A stretch of 64,000 bases of DNA from Micavibrio sp. (GTDB lineage: Bacteria > Pseudomonadota > Alphaproteobacteria > Micavibrionales > UBA9664). A program made the position numbers and the translations under genes. The notes beneath the pieces were generated by a model. It searched no databases. It had not been told where the DNA came from and saw only the letters and a list, made by a program, of their open reading frames with translations. Location of the stretch: contig PAAR01000019.1 in NCBI GenBank assembly GCA_002699085.1, positions 1 to 64,000 on the forward strand. The letters are read 5' to 3'. Shown here in pieces: positions 7,590 to 16,622 of the stretch (positions are counted from its first letter, which is position 1; the number at the start of each line of letters is the position of its first letter).

Positions 7590-8585
7590 ATGACGAGTAT
7601 GGCAAAGCTTAGCTTGGTTAACGCATCGGCAAAAGGTTTTTTAGGCAGCGCGAGAAATGTTGGAGATAAGGATATAGAGACAGAGGGGAAATATATTGTC
7701 TTTGGCGCAGACGTTCTTGAAAAAATCAGGCAAAACCTTATCAATCTAAGTGATGCTGAGATGTATGTTCGTCAAAAAGCTCTTAATAGTGAGTTGTTTG
7801 GTTGTTATTTTGATACAATAGATAAAAGATTAGAGAGAGAGCATGGTGTTCATGCTCGGGCTTTGACAGTTTTTGATGATAATGAAGAGCAACGAATGCG
7901 TTCTTATTTAGATGTTAAAGAGATCGTTGAGATAGATGATGAATTTGCGCCACTTAGTCGTACAAAGATTTCCCAGAAGTTAGATGATATTACCTATTCA
8001 GATAGGGACTTAGAAAAGTTTCCTGAGGGTATTAAAGAGTTGTTGGCAGATAAGGATAAGCTTGTCGAAGACTTATGGGTGGTAATGGAAGATAGGTTAC
8101 ATGAAGTGGTCTTTCATAAAAATGGTAAAAAAATAGTTTTTTGGGTTTCTTTTGACATTGTTGATTATTATTATATTCCCAAGGGAGCTACTGAGGCCAT
8201 GTACTTAGGTAGAGATTATGAAATTGAAACAGAATATCAGAATAAATTAGAAAAACTGGCAAATGATTTTAATGCATCGTCAAGCAATGTAACTGATGAT
8301 GAAGTTGATGTTTGCTTAAAAGCTTTGGATAGAATTATTAAAGATAGCGCGGGCATGGATTATAAGTTTACGACAGAAACAAAATATGACCGTGCTGCTA
8401 GAATGAAAGCGACATATCTTAAGGGGATAGAAACTGACACTACGCCTAGAGGTATTAGATCATCTACAGCAAGTTTGAGAAAAATCATTCACCACCGTGC
8501 TTTCTTAGATGATTGTGGATTGCAGGTTAAAACGGGTGAGCAAAGAATTCAGCGCATAAAGCAGTCATCATATAGGCATGGCTAA
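7590..8585 (+). CDS. CYTH-like (triphosphate tunnel metalloenzyme) domain protein
   Basis: The 331-aa protein is not a close match to any product I know, but it shows CYTH landmarks in order. The ExExK signature is E30-T-E32-G-K34, followed by an aromatic (Y35). Then come YFDTIDKRLEREHGVHARAL (about 73-92, matching the YFDTxDxxLxxxGxxLRxR strand pair) and a LDVKE strand. Later strands are HEVVFHKNGKKIVFWVSFDI (about 170-190) and DYEIETEYQNKLEKL (about 209-223), the last resembling the EIELE strand. CYTH enzymes bind triphosphates in an eight-strand tunnel; members include class IV adenylyl cyclase, thiamine triphosphatase and inorganic triphosphatases. The C-terminal ~100 residues are Lys/Arg-rich. 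A second in-frame ATG lies at 7599. It overlaps the next gene by 8 bp. Composition is more A/T-rich than the flanking metabolic genes. Confidence 0.6.
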   Translation: MTSMAKLSLVNASAKGFLGSARNVGDKDIETEGKYIVFGADVLEKIRQNLINLSDAEMYVRQKALNSELFGCYFDTIDKRLEREHGVHARALTVFDDNEEQRMRSYLDVKEIVEIDDEFAPLSRTKISQKLDDITYSDRDLEKFPEGIKELLADKDKLVEDLWVVMEDRLHEVVFHKNGKKIVFWVSFDIVDYYYIPKGATEAMYLGRDYEIETEYQNKLEKLANDFNASSSNVTDDEVDVCLKALDRIIKDSAGMDYKFTTETKYDRAARMKATYLKGIETDTTPRGIRSSTASLRKIIHHRAFLDDCGLQVKTGEQRIQRIKQSSYRHG

Positions 8586-9597
8586 ATTACAAGAAGCTCA
8601 GGTGTTACTTGATTATCTTTATAATCTTTTAGACAGCAATGCTTCATTGGATATAGATTTGATTCAATATAAGGCACGTGTTTTGTTAGCCTTGCCAGAT
8701 ACTCTAAAGTTTTATCAAGATATTTTTGCTTTCGATAGATTAGAAGATTCTCCTATAGGTATATTTCAGTCATATATTGAGGCCTATTATAGGCAGGGCT
8801 GGCCTCCTAGCTTGTCTTTGTTGGTTGCTTATTTTGTGGTGTCAGGAGGGATACAAAAATATAATGCTAATCACGTGAAAGCCTTATGCACTGCCGCTAT
8901 CTTGGCCGAGATACCCAGCTCATTACCATACCATAACAACGATCATTTTAAAAATGTGTTTGTTTCGGCAACATTTCTTTCTAAGATACATCAGTTGCAC
9001 GAGGGTGTTGTCTTTAAGACTGATAATTTAGCATTGCTATTTATAACTGCTTTTATACATGATTTCGAGCATACTGGTGTAGGGAATACTGTTGATGGGG
9101 TGTATGTACCTTATTACTTGGAAAAAAAGTCTTATCTTGCCGCAGCGCCATATTTTCTTTCTTTGACCTCAGATGAATTGGAGGTCATCTACGCTTTTCT
9201 AATGGCGACTGATGTGTCGCCACGAAAAAGTGGAATGTCAGCTGCTTTCCAAGTTAGGCAGATTTTTAGAGAAGGGGCTCTGAAAGAGACAAAAGTATCG
9301 TTTGCAATGGATGATGAATTAATGATTTTTTCAAAAGACATAGAGCTTTGTTTTCTTGCGATCGTATTGCAAGAAGCTGATATTTTGCCTTCTGCCGCTT
9401 TTTCTTACGATAGTTTGTCAACGTTTTCTCAAAAATTAAAAGAAGAAACTGATCGTGATTTTACATCACCGAAAGCTAAGTTGTTTTTCATTGATCATAT
9501 ATTGGGAAAGGGGTTTGTGGCGCCAGCTACAGCCAAATTATTTAATGATAAGATTAAAAACATTAGAGATGTGATAATTGAGCAACAAAATTCTTAA
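8578..9597 (+). CDS. HD-domain protein resembling class I cyclic-nucleotide phosphodiesterases
   Basis: The 339-aa protein carries metal-binding elements in the order and context of PDEase class I enzymes. YHNNDHFKNV (Y118, H119, N120, H123) matches YHNxxHxxDV. FIHDFEHTGVGN (H161-D162, H165) matches the HDxxHxGxxN core. MATDVSPR (about 209-216) matches the conserved ATDM segment, and LQEADILPSA (D268) matches the AADISNP metal Asp. No membrane segment or sensor domain is visible; the first ~110 residues are helical, as in PDE catalytic domains. A likely reaction is hydrolysis of a cyclic nucleotide, or another HD phosphohydrolase activity. The start codon is inside the 3' end of the CYTH-like gene, so the two are probably translationally coupled. 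Confidence 0.65.
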   Translation: MAKLQEAQVLLDYLYNLLDSNASLDIDLIQYKARVLLALPDTLKFYQDIFAFDRLEDSPIGIFQSYIEAYYRQGWPPSLSLLVAYFVVSGGIQKYNANHVKALCTAAILAEIPSSLPYHNNDHFKNVFVSATFLSKIHQLHEGVVFKTDNLALLFITAFIHDFEHTGVGNTVDGVYVPYYLEKKSYLAAAPYFLSLTSDELEVIYAFLMATDVSPRKSGMSAAFQVRQIFREGALKETKVSFAMDDELMIFSKDIELCFLAIVLQEADILPSAAFSYDSLSTFSQKLKEETDRDFTSPKAKLFFIDHILGKGFVAPATAKLFNDKIKNIRDVIIEQQNS

Positions 9598-9610
9598 TCA
9601 GAGCGTATCT

Positions 9611-10600
9611 ATGTTCCATCTCACTGCCATGGGTAATGCGCCTCTTGATGCAATCGTCAAAGTTGACGAGGGTTTTCTCATTAAAAATAATATTGAAAAA
9701 GCGGCGCTGACAGTCATTGATGCCGTGCAGTGTGATGATTTGTTACATCAGCTTCAAGAAATGGACGCTAAAGTTTCTTATGTCCCGGGTGGCGGTAGTG
9801 CGAATGTGGCGTCTGTGCTGGGTGCATTAGGTGGTAAGGCTGCTTTCCAAGGGCGTATTGGCGCAGGCAGAAATGGCGATTTCTTTATTGAGAGCTTGCA
9901 TAAAAATGGCCTTGAGACATCGTCTGTTTACCGTGACTCTGACAATGGTACAGCGTTAATTATTATTCCTATTACCCCTGATGGTGAGCGCAGCTTCGCT
10001 TCTTATTATGGGGCGGCAGGCTTATTCGGGCCAGATAACATAGATGAAAAACAAGTGGCAGATTCACAAGCGCTTTATGTTGAGGGCTTTGGACTTATCG
10101 CTAAAACTGGTTTTGCTGGCTATAAAAAGGCGATCAAGGCGGCAAAAGAAGCTGACCGTAAAGTATTTTTTGGTGTCAGTGATAAAACTATTATTGAAGA
10201 CTATATTGAAGAAGTCCCATATCTCATAGAGGCAGCGGATATGGTGTTTATGAACCGTTTAGAGGCCGAAACATTAAGCGGTAAAACGGATATGGACGCT
10301 ATTTTAAAGAACATTCTAGGGCGCGGTATTTCAGGGGTCATTACGCGCGGTGAAGATGGTGTCTATATTCTGGATGCTCAGAAAAACCATGCTCATTTTT
10401 TTGCTGTTGATAAACCACTTTCTGCAGCTGAGGTTGTTAATATGAACGGTGCAGGAGATGCGTTCACAGGCGGTTTTCTCTATGGGTTGCTTAATGGTAC
10501 GTCGCAAGAAAAGGCCGTTAAACTTGCCTGTGCTTGTGCCAGAGAAATTATCCAAACCGAAGGTCCTCGTCCTTTAGAAAGTCTTAGACATTTGCTGTAG
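9611..10600 (+). CDS. PfkB-family carbohydrate/nucleoside kinase, adenosine-kinase-like
   Basis: From ATG at 9611 the protein is 329 aa, beginning MFHLTAMGNAPLDAIVKV. This start is preferred over the upstream TTG at 9578, which overlaps the HD gene. PfkB signature 1 is GGGSANVASVLGALGGKAAFQGRIG (split here as GGGSANVA then the GRIGAGRNGDFF strand). Signature 2 near the C-terminus is NMNGAGDAFTGGFLYG, with the anion-hole GAGD and catalytic Asp. The N-terminal word order resembles alphaproteobacterial adenosine-kinase-like members, so the substrate may be a nucleoside, but a sugar is possible. It follows the HD gene by 13 bp and precedes the deaminase by 20 bp, so one operon is likely. Confidence 0.82.
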   Translation: MFHLTAMGNAPLDAIVKVDEGFLIKNNIEKAALTVIDAVQCDDLLHQLQEMDAKVSYVPGGGSANVASVLGALGGKAAFQGRIGAGRNGDFFIESLHKNGLETSSVYRDSDNGTALIIIPITPDGERSFASYYGAAGLFGPDNIDEKQVADSQALYVEGFGLIAKTGFAGYKKAIKAAKEADRKVFFGVSDKTIIEDYIEEVPYLIEAADMVFMNRLEAETLSGKTDMDAILKNILGRGISGVITRGEDGVYILDAQKNHAHFFAVDKPLSAAEVVNMNGAGDAFTGGFLYGLLNGTSQEKAVKLACACAREIIQTEGPRPLESLRHLL

Positions 10601-10620
10601 GGCAGCATACACTTTTTCGT

Positions 10621-11607
10621 ATGAAACACTTAATGGATGCCTTGATGACTCTTAGTCATACAAAGCGCACAGACGACTACAAATACAATATAGCGGCGGT
10701 TCTATATAATCCTGAAACAGGTAAAGTGCTCGCTAAGGCTAAGAACGATATACCAAATAGTTTTTATGGCGTTGTGGGGCATGATGCCGTGCTCGGTGAT
10801 TCAGGTAGCACAATTCACGCTGAGATTGCTGTATTAAGTATGAGTCCTGTGCCAACAGAAGGTTTGGCGCTAGTCGTCACTGATCCTCCCTGTCCGAATT
10901 GTATGAAAATGATTATTGGAGCAGGGATCACACGTATTCTTATCTATGAGAAAGGCCTAACAAAAGGCTATTGGTATAATTCATCCGATGAAATTGATGT
11001 GCCACGTAAGAAATATTTTGATGATGTATCACTTACATTTGCAAAACAAGCTGGTGTTGAAGTGTTGGTCGTTAATGAAGCGGGAGAGCTCGTAAACTTT
11101 CTTTTACCGAAAAAGCAAGTTGAGTGGCAAACCCAATCAATTATGCGGCGTGTGACAGACCATAAATTATTAGAAGATTATACAGATGCTATTAAAGCAC
11201 AACCTCATGCGATTGCTGTGGCAAGCGATGCTGATGGTGTGGCATATGCAATTATAACGGTGGAAGAATATACTAAAGGAATGAATGAAGAGGTAGAGGC
11301 AGCGATAAGAGCTAAGTTTGATGTGTTGCGCTACCGTCTTAAACTCGATGCCTTGTCGCACATGCTTTCTTTTTGTGCAGCCAAAAATTTGAGTTTAAAA
11401 AACAGCCCTGTCTATATTTCTGAAATTCCGACATCGCGCTGTATCGTAAATGCTGTAGGCGCTGGTGTTGGTTCATTTGGATTGGCAACAATGGATGCAC
11501 AGAGTGATAAAAGCAAGAATGCGCTTCATGCGCTGGAGGCATTAAAAAAGCACGGCCTCGTAAAGGCCGCGCATGTTTCTAAAATTCAACAATTTCTCGA
11601 TATCTAA
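10621..11607 (+). CDS. cytidine/deoxycytidylate deaminase-family protein with extra C-terminal domain
   Basis: The 328-aa protein has a zinc-dependent deaminase domain in the first ~165 residues. TIHAEIAVL gives the zinc ligand H66 and proton-shuttling E68; TDPPCPNCMKMIIGAGI gives the ligands C91 and C94. The spacing suits dCMP deaminase or tRNA/nucleotide deaminases. The last ~140 residues include VYISEIPTSRCIVNAVGAGV, which resembles a degenerate PCxxC strand-helix without the HAE part. It may therefore be a second, inactive deaminase repeat. The gene ends directly against the convergent sucB stop (11607/11608). The substrate is unknown; the preceding kinase suggests nucleoside or nucleotide metabolism. 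Confidence 0.75.
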   Translation: MKHLMDALMTLSHTKRTDDYKYNIAAVLYNPETGKVLAKAKNDIPNSFYGVVGHDAVLGDSGSTIHAEIAVLSMSPVPTEGLALVVTDPPCPNCMKMIIGAGITRILIYEKGLTKGYWYNSSDEIDVPRKKYFDDVSLTFAKQAGVEVLVVNEAGELVNFLLPKKQVEWQTQSIMRRVTDHKLLEDYTDAIKAQPHAIAVASDADGVAYAIITVEEYTKGMNEEVEAAIRAKFDVLRYRLKLDALSHMLSFCAAKNLSLKNSPVYISEIPTSRCIVNAVGAGVGSFGLATMDAQSDKSKNALHALEALKKHGLVKAAHVSKIQQFLDI

Positions 11608-12807
11608 TTAAACATCCAGCAATAGGCGTTGTGGATCTTCCAATGCCTCTTTAATACGTACTAATGTTGTTACAGCTTCACGGCCATCAATAATACGGTG
11701 ATCGTAAGACATTGCTAGATACATCATTGGACGGGCTTTAATATCGCCGTTTGGCATGACCATGGCACGTTGCACGATATTGTGCATACCAAGGATCGCT
11801 GATTGTGGCGCATTTAATATCGGTGTCGATAGCATTGAGCCGAAGATACCGCCGTTGGTTACTGTAAACGTACCGCCTGTCATTTCTTCTATTGTCAATT
11901 TACCGTCTTTGGCACGGGTTCCCATATCAATGATTTCTTTTTCAATATCAGCAAAGCTTTTTTGATCGGCATCACGAATAACAGGCACAACAAGACCTTG
12001 TGGTGTTGAAACCGCACAGCCAATGTCATAGTAGTTTTTATAGATAATATCTGTACCAGAAATTTCAGCATTTACAGCTGGGAATTCTTTTAACGCTTGA
12101 ACAGCGGCTTTGATAAAGAAGGACATGAAGCCAAGTTTCACACCGTGCTTTTTCACAAAATTATCTTGGTATTCTTTACGAATATCCATGATTGGACCCA
12201 TATCAACTTCGTTAAAGGTTGTTAGGATTGCTGCTGTGTTTTGAGCTCCTTTTAAGCGCTCAGCAATGCGTTGACGCAAGCGAGACATTTGAACTTTTTC
12301 TTCACGTTCACCAGCATCACGAGATGGGCCACCCATTTTATAAGCTTGTTGCGCTGGGGCAGAAGAAGAGCCGTTTTTAACATCCTCTTTTAAAATTGTA
12401 CCATCTTTACCAGAGCCTTTAACGTCATTGGCTGAAATGCCCTTTTCATTCATCAGTTTTTGCGCAGATGGCATTACTTTTGTGTCAGAAGATTTGCTTT
12501 CAGATTTAGAAGCGGCGGCTTTTGGTTCTTCTTTCTTTTCTTCTTTCTTAGCCGATTTGGCGCCAGAATCATTGGCAGCAGAAATCTCACCTAGTAGGGC
12601 GTTTACTTCGACATTTGCGCCTTCAGCAGCAATAATTTTCGAAATGACGCCTGCTTCTGGGGCGTTTACTTCTAAGGTTACCTTGTCAGTTTCAAGCTCG
12701 ACGATTGGTTCATCAGCCGCCACAGTGTCACCTTCCTTTTTTAACCATTTTGCAACGGTCGCTTCTGAAACGGATTCACCTAGTGTTGGAACTTTAATTT
12801 GAGCCAT
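11608..12807 (-). CDS. sucB: dihydrolipoyllysine succinyltransferase, E2 of 2-oxoglutarate dehydrogenase
   Basis: The 399-aa protein has an N-terminal lipoyl domain (1-75) with the lipoylated Lys in [11 protein letters not shown] (K43). A Lys/Glu/Ser-rich linker (about 80-105) leads to a peripheral-subunit-binding domain ([23 protein letters not shown] split around 110-135). The catalytic acyltransferase domain carries the YDHRIIDG active-site motif (about residue 370) and ends RLLLDV. It moves the succinyl group from E1-bound ThDP via lipoate to CoA in the TCA cycle. It sits 71 bp after sucA on the same strand, so a sucAB operon is likely. Confidence 0.96.
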   Translation of the reverse strand: MAQIKVPTLGESVSEATVAKWLKKEGDTVAADEPIVELETDKVTLEVNAPEAGVISKIIAAEGANVEVNALLGEISAANDSGAKSAKKEEKKEEPKAAASKSESKSSDTKVMPSAQKLMNEKGISANDVKGSGKDGTILKEDVKNGSSSAPAQQAYKMGGPSRDAGEREEKVQMSRLRQRIAERLKGAQNTAAILTTFNEVDMGPIMDIRKEYQDNFVKKHGVKLGFMSFFIKAAVQALKEFPAVNAEISGTDIIYKNYYDIGCAVSTPQGLVVPVIRDADQKSFADIEKEIIDMGTRAKDGKLTIEEMTGGTFTVTNGGIFGSMLSTPILNAPQSAILGMHNIVQRAMVMPNGDIKARPMMYLAMSYDHRIIDGREAVTTLVRIKEALEDPQRLLLDV

Positions 12808-12878
12808 AATTTTTCCTATTTGTTTTTATCTTGTTAAATTTACTCTATATATCAGTTAAATCAATGCCTAATCCGCTA

Positions 12879-15767
12879 TTAAGTACTCAATGCTTCATCC
12901 ACAAGCTTAGCTTGTTCGGCGTTATGCACTTTCAAGAAACCTGTCGCTGGTGAAGCAGCTTCTTTGCGCCCTACATATTTTGGACGGCCAGCTTTGTGTT
13001 TAAGCTCTGTCAGTACTTTTTCAATTCGACGATCAACAAAGAACCAAGAGCCCATGTTTTCTGGCTCTTCTTGGCACCAAACAATATCAGCATTCACAAA
13101 AGGTTTTAGCTCATCTATTAATGCCTGATGCGGGAATGGATAGAGTTGTTCTAAGCGCAAAATAAGCACGTTTTTGAGCTTACGTTCCCGACGTTCTTGT
13201 AAGAGGTCATAATAGACCTTACCCGTACATAATATGACACGTTTAATGTCTTTTGGTTTCTTCGCTAAATCTTTTTGGTCATCATCCCATAATACACGGT
13301 GGAATGTTGAGTCGCCGACAAACATATCTTTCGTTGAAACGGCTAGTTTATGACGAAGCAATGATTTAGGCGTCATAATGATAAGCGGTTTACGGAAGTT
13401 ACGGTGCATCTGACGACGTAATATATGGAAGTAGTTCGCTGGTGTTGTGCAATTCGCTACTTGCCAGTTATCTTCTGCGGCATTTTGTAAGAAACGCTCC
13501 ATACGAGCAGATGAGTGTTCAGGGCCTTGGCCCTCAAAGCCGTGCGGTAAAAGCATAACAAGACCAGACATACGTAACCATTTGCTTTCACCAGAGCTAA
13601 TAAACTGGTCAATAATTACTTGGGCACCATTCACGAAGTCGCCAAATTGTGCTTCCCAAAGTACAAGGGCCTTAGGTTCTGCTAAAGAAAAACCATATTC
13701 AAAACCAAGAACGGCGGCTTCAGATAATGGGCTGTCATGGACTTCAAATTTAGCTTGTTCGTCACTTAGATGTGTTAAAGGTAAATATTTTTCCTCGGTT
13801 GACTGATCGTATAAAACCGCATGACGTTGCGAGAATGTTCCACGACCACAATCTTGCCCAGATAGGCGGACAGAATATCCCTCTAAACATAAAGAGCCGT
13901 ATGCCATAGCTTCTGCTGTTCCCCAATCAAATCCTTCACCTGATTTAAACATATCTGCTTTGGCGTCTAATTGGCGGGCAATTTTTGAATTAACGTCAAA
14001 ATCTTTTGGTGTGACCGTTAAAACTTCGCCTAAACGTTTATAAGTTTTATCGGTGATAGATGTTTTACCACGGCGTGGATCAACATCTTCTGCTAAAGGC
14101 TGCTCAATGCCTGTCCATACCCCTTGTAAAAATTCAGACGAATTTGGTTTGTAATTTTCAGCGGCTTCAAAAGCTTGTTCAAGCTCTGTAACTGTCTCAT
14201 CAACAATTTTTTGTGCTTCTTCTTCTGACACTTGGCCTTCAGCAGCGAGTTGTGCCGCATATTTTTCACGCACAGGTGTTTGATCTTTGATCTGTTTGTA
14301 CATGAGCGGCTGTGTGAATGATGGTTCATCCCCTTCATTATGCCCGTAACGACGGTAGCAAACCATGTCGATCACAACGTCTTTTTTGAATTTTTGGCGG
14401 AATTCAGTGGCGATACGTGCGACATGGACAACGGCTTCTGCGTCATCACCGTTAACATGAAAAATAGGCGCAGAAAGCATTTTCACGACATCTGTCGGAT
14501 ATGGACCAGAGCGGCCATATTGTGGACGTGTCGTAAAACCAATTTGGTTGTTAATAACAATGTGAATTGTACCGCCTACACGATAGCCTGGAAGCTCAGA
14601 AATCATCAATGTTTCTGCGACTAAGCCTTGGCCAGCAAAAGCAGCATCACCATGTAAGAGAATAGGCATCACTTGAATAGATTCATAATCATTGCGTTGT
14701 ACTTGCTTTGCACGCACTTTACCGATGGTGACAGGATTGACGGCTTCAAGGTGAGACGGATTAGCTGTTAACGATAGATGTACGACATTGCCGTCAAACT
14801 CACGGTCACTTGATGTCCCAAGATGGTATTTTACATCGCCAGACCCTTGTACGTTTTCAGGTTGGCTTGATTTACCTTGAAACTCAGCAAAAATAGCTGA
14901 AAAAGGTTTGCCCATAAAATTAGCAAGAACATTTAAACGACCACGGTGTGCCATCCCAATAACCGCTTCTTTTAGACCTAATTGTGCGCCACGTTTAATG
15001 ATTTGCTCCATAGCAGGAATAAGGGCTTCACCACCATCAAGACCGAAACGTTTAGTGCCGACATATTTTGTGTGCAGGAATTTTTCAAATTGTTCGGCAT
15101 CGGTCAGGCGCTCAAGAATTGCTTTTTTGCCTTGTGGTGTAAAATCAGTGTGATTGCGAGGTGCTTCAATACGTTCCTGAATCCATGCTTTTTCTTCTGG
15201 ATCAGACATATGCAAAAATTCAACACCAATATGCTGGCAATAAATCTCTTTTAAGGCGGTAAGAATTTCTGACAGAGTAGCGGTTTCCATGCCCAATACA
15301 CCATCAATAAAGATCGGGCGGTGCAGGTCAGATTCTTTGAAACCATAATGCGCTGGATCAAGCTCTGGATGGACTTCCTTTTCGACTAAATCAAGTGGGT
15401 CAAGCGTTGCTAGCAAGTGCCCACGCATACGGTAGGCACGAATAAGCATGAGCGCACGCACAGAATCGAGTGTTGATTGTTTCACATCAGCCGAAGTTGG
15501 TGCTGTTTTAGGCGTCGTGCTTGTTGTATCACTTAGATCAGGTACTGCGCCAAAGTGACGAGATTGTTTTGTGTTGCTGGCTGGTGTCCAGCTAGCGCCT
15601 GTTAATTCATCAAAAATAGCTTTTTCATTGTCATTAAGTGCGGTGAAAAAATCTTTCCAGCTACCATCGACTGAGGTTGGATTTTTTAAATATTTTGCGT
15701 ATAGATGGATCACATACTCAGCATTAGGGCTGCTTAGAACTGATAGATTTTCTGCTGTATTACTCAT
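12879..15767 (-). CDS. sucA: 2-oxoglutarate dehydrogenase E1 component
   Basis: The 962-aa ThDP-dependent decarboxylase has family-typical length. The N-terminal E2-binding helix (NAEYVIHLYAKYLKNP) is present. GMAHRGRLNVLAN (about 263), the ThDP/Mg region GDAAFAGQGLVAET, INNQIGFTT, and the C-terminal FSQRHAVLYDQ and LPHGFEGQGPEHSSAR motifs follow. The ATG at 15767 (MSNTAENLS) is preferred over an upstream GTG at 15776 because an AGAGAG Shine-Dalgarno is then well spaced. It is divergent from xth with an 84-bp gap that must hold both promoters. Confidence 0.96.
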   Translation of the reverse strand: MSNTAENLSVLSSPNAEYVIHLYAKYLKNPTSVDGSWKDFFTALNDNEKAIFDELTGASWTPASNTKQSRHFGAVPDLSDTTSTTPKTAPTSADVKQSTLDSVRALMLIRAYRMRGHLLATLDPLDLVEKEVHPELDPAHYGFKESDLHRPIFIDGVLGMETATLSEILTALKEIYCQHIGVEFLHMSDPEEKAWIQERIEAPRNHTDFTPQGKKAILERLTDAEQFEKFLHTKYVGTKRFGLDGGEALIPAMEQIIKRGAQLGLKEAVIGMAHRGRLNVLANFMGKPFSAIFAEFQGKSSQPENVQGSGDVKYHLGTSSDREFDGNVVHLSLTANPSHLEAVNPVTIGKVRAKQVQRNDYESIQVMPILLHGDAAFAGQGLVAETLMISELPGYRVGGTIHIVINNQIGFTTRPQYGRSGPYPTDVVKMLSAPIFHVNGDDAEAVVHVARIATEFRQKFKKDVVIDMVCYRRYGHNEGDEPSFTQPLMYKQIKDQTPVREKYAAQLAAEGQVSEEEAQKIVDETVTELEQAFEAAENYKPNSSEFLQGVWTGIEQPLAEDVDPRRGKTSITDKTYKRLGEVLTVTPKDFDVNSKIARQLDAKADMFKSGEGFDWGTAEAMAYGSLCLEGYSVRLSGQDCGRGTFSQRHAVLYDQSTEEKYLPLTHLSDEQAKFEVHDSPLSEAAVLGFEYGFSLAEPKALVLWEAQFGDFVNGAQVIIDQFISSGESKWLRMSGLVMLLPHGFEGQGPEHSSARMERFLQNAAEDNWQVANCTTPANYFHILRRQMHRNFRKPLIIMTPKSLLRHKLAVSTKDMFVGDSTFHRVLWDDDQKDLAKKPKDIKRVILCTGKVYYDLLQERRERKLKNVLILRLEQLYPFPHQALIDELKPFVNADIVWCQEEPENMGSWFFVDRRIEKVLTELKHKAGRPKYVGRKEAASPATGFLKVHNAEQAKLVDEALST

Positions 15768-15851
15768 AAAACGCACTCTCTCTTTATAATTATTACACTT
15801 AAAATATCATTTTTTATGTTTTCGCAAAGGAAAAACTTATAGGATAGTCAA

Positions 15852-16622
15852 ATGAAAATGATAAGTTGGAACGTAAATTCTATTAAAGCCCGCAAAGAGA
15901 TTGTTCTGGACTGGCTTGAAAGCCACAAACCAGATGTGGCATTTTTGCAAGAATTAAAGACAGATGGTGAGCATTACCCTTTTGATGAGATTGAGGCATT
16001 AGGCTATGTCTCGGAAGTAAATGGCCAAAAAGGCTATGCTGGGGTTGCAACGCTGGTCAAAAAGGGCATTGAGTACACACTTATCTCAAAAGCGTTACTA
16101 GAAGAGCCTGAAGAGCAGGCACGTTTTGTTGAAGTTGAGATAGACGGCATTAGAATGATTAATATTTATGCGCCAAATGGCAATCCGCAGCCATCAGAGA
16201 AATATGATTATAAGTTACGTTGGTATCAAAAATTAGAAGACAAGCTTTCAACCTATATGAGAAATGAAACGCCGTTTCTTATCGGTGGCGACTTTAATAT
16301 CATCCCTGAAAACAAAGATTGTTATGACCCTAATGCATGGCAAGGTGATGCGTTATTCACTAAAGAAATTCGTGATATATACCGCCGCATGATTAATAGT
16401 GGGATGGTTGATGCTTTTCGGGTGTTTGACTCTAATGCACTTAATTATACATTTTGGGATTATCAGGCTGGGGCTTGGCAACGTAATAACGGGATTCGTA
16501 TTGACCATTTTCTGCTCTCACCTTATGTCACAGATCGTCTCAAAGGATGTGTGATCGATAAAGAGCCACGCGCTTTAGATAAGCCGTCGGATCACGTGCC
16601 AGTTATTTTAGAGATTAATTAA
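15852..16622 (+). CDS. xth: exodeoxyribonuclease III / AP endonuclease
   Basis: The 256-aa enzyme of the exonuclease-endonuclease-phosphatase fold repairs abasic sites. MKMISWNVNSIKAR carries the first metal-site Asn, FLQELKTD the metal-binding Glu, and the RMINIYAPNGN strand has the active-site Tyr. LIGGDFNIIPEN carries the Asp-Asn pair and the C-terminal KPSDHVPVILE the catalytic Asp-His. An AGGA Shine-Dalgarno 7 bases upstream supports the start. Its 3' end overlaps the convergent lipoprotein gene by 8 bp. Confidence 0.93.
   Translation: MKMISWNVNSIKARKEIVLDWLESHKPDVAFLQELKTDGEHYPFDEIEALGYVSEVNGQKGYAGVATLVKKGIEYTLISKALLEEPEEQARFVEVEIDGIRMINIYAPNGNPQPSEKYDYKLRWYQKLEDKLSTYMRNETPFLIGGDFNIIPENKDCYDPNAWQGDALFTKEIRDIYRRMINSGMVDAFRVFDSNALNYTFWDYQAGAWQRNNGIRIDHFLLSPYVTDRLKGCVIDKEPRALDKPSDHVPVILEIN

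Noticed and set aside
13447-13806. 119-aa + strand ORF antisense to sucA
   Set aside because: Shadow frame in a conserved gene; no Shine-Dalgarno and no domain.
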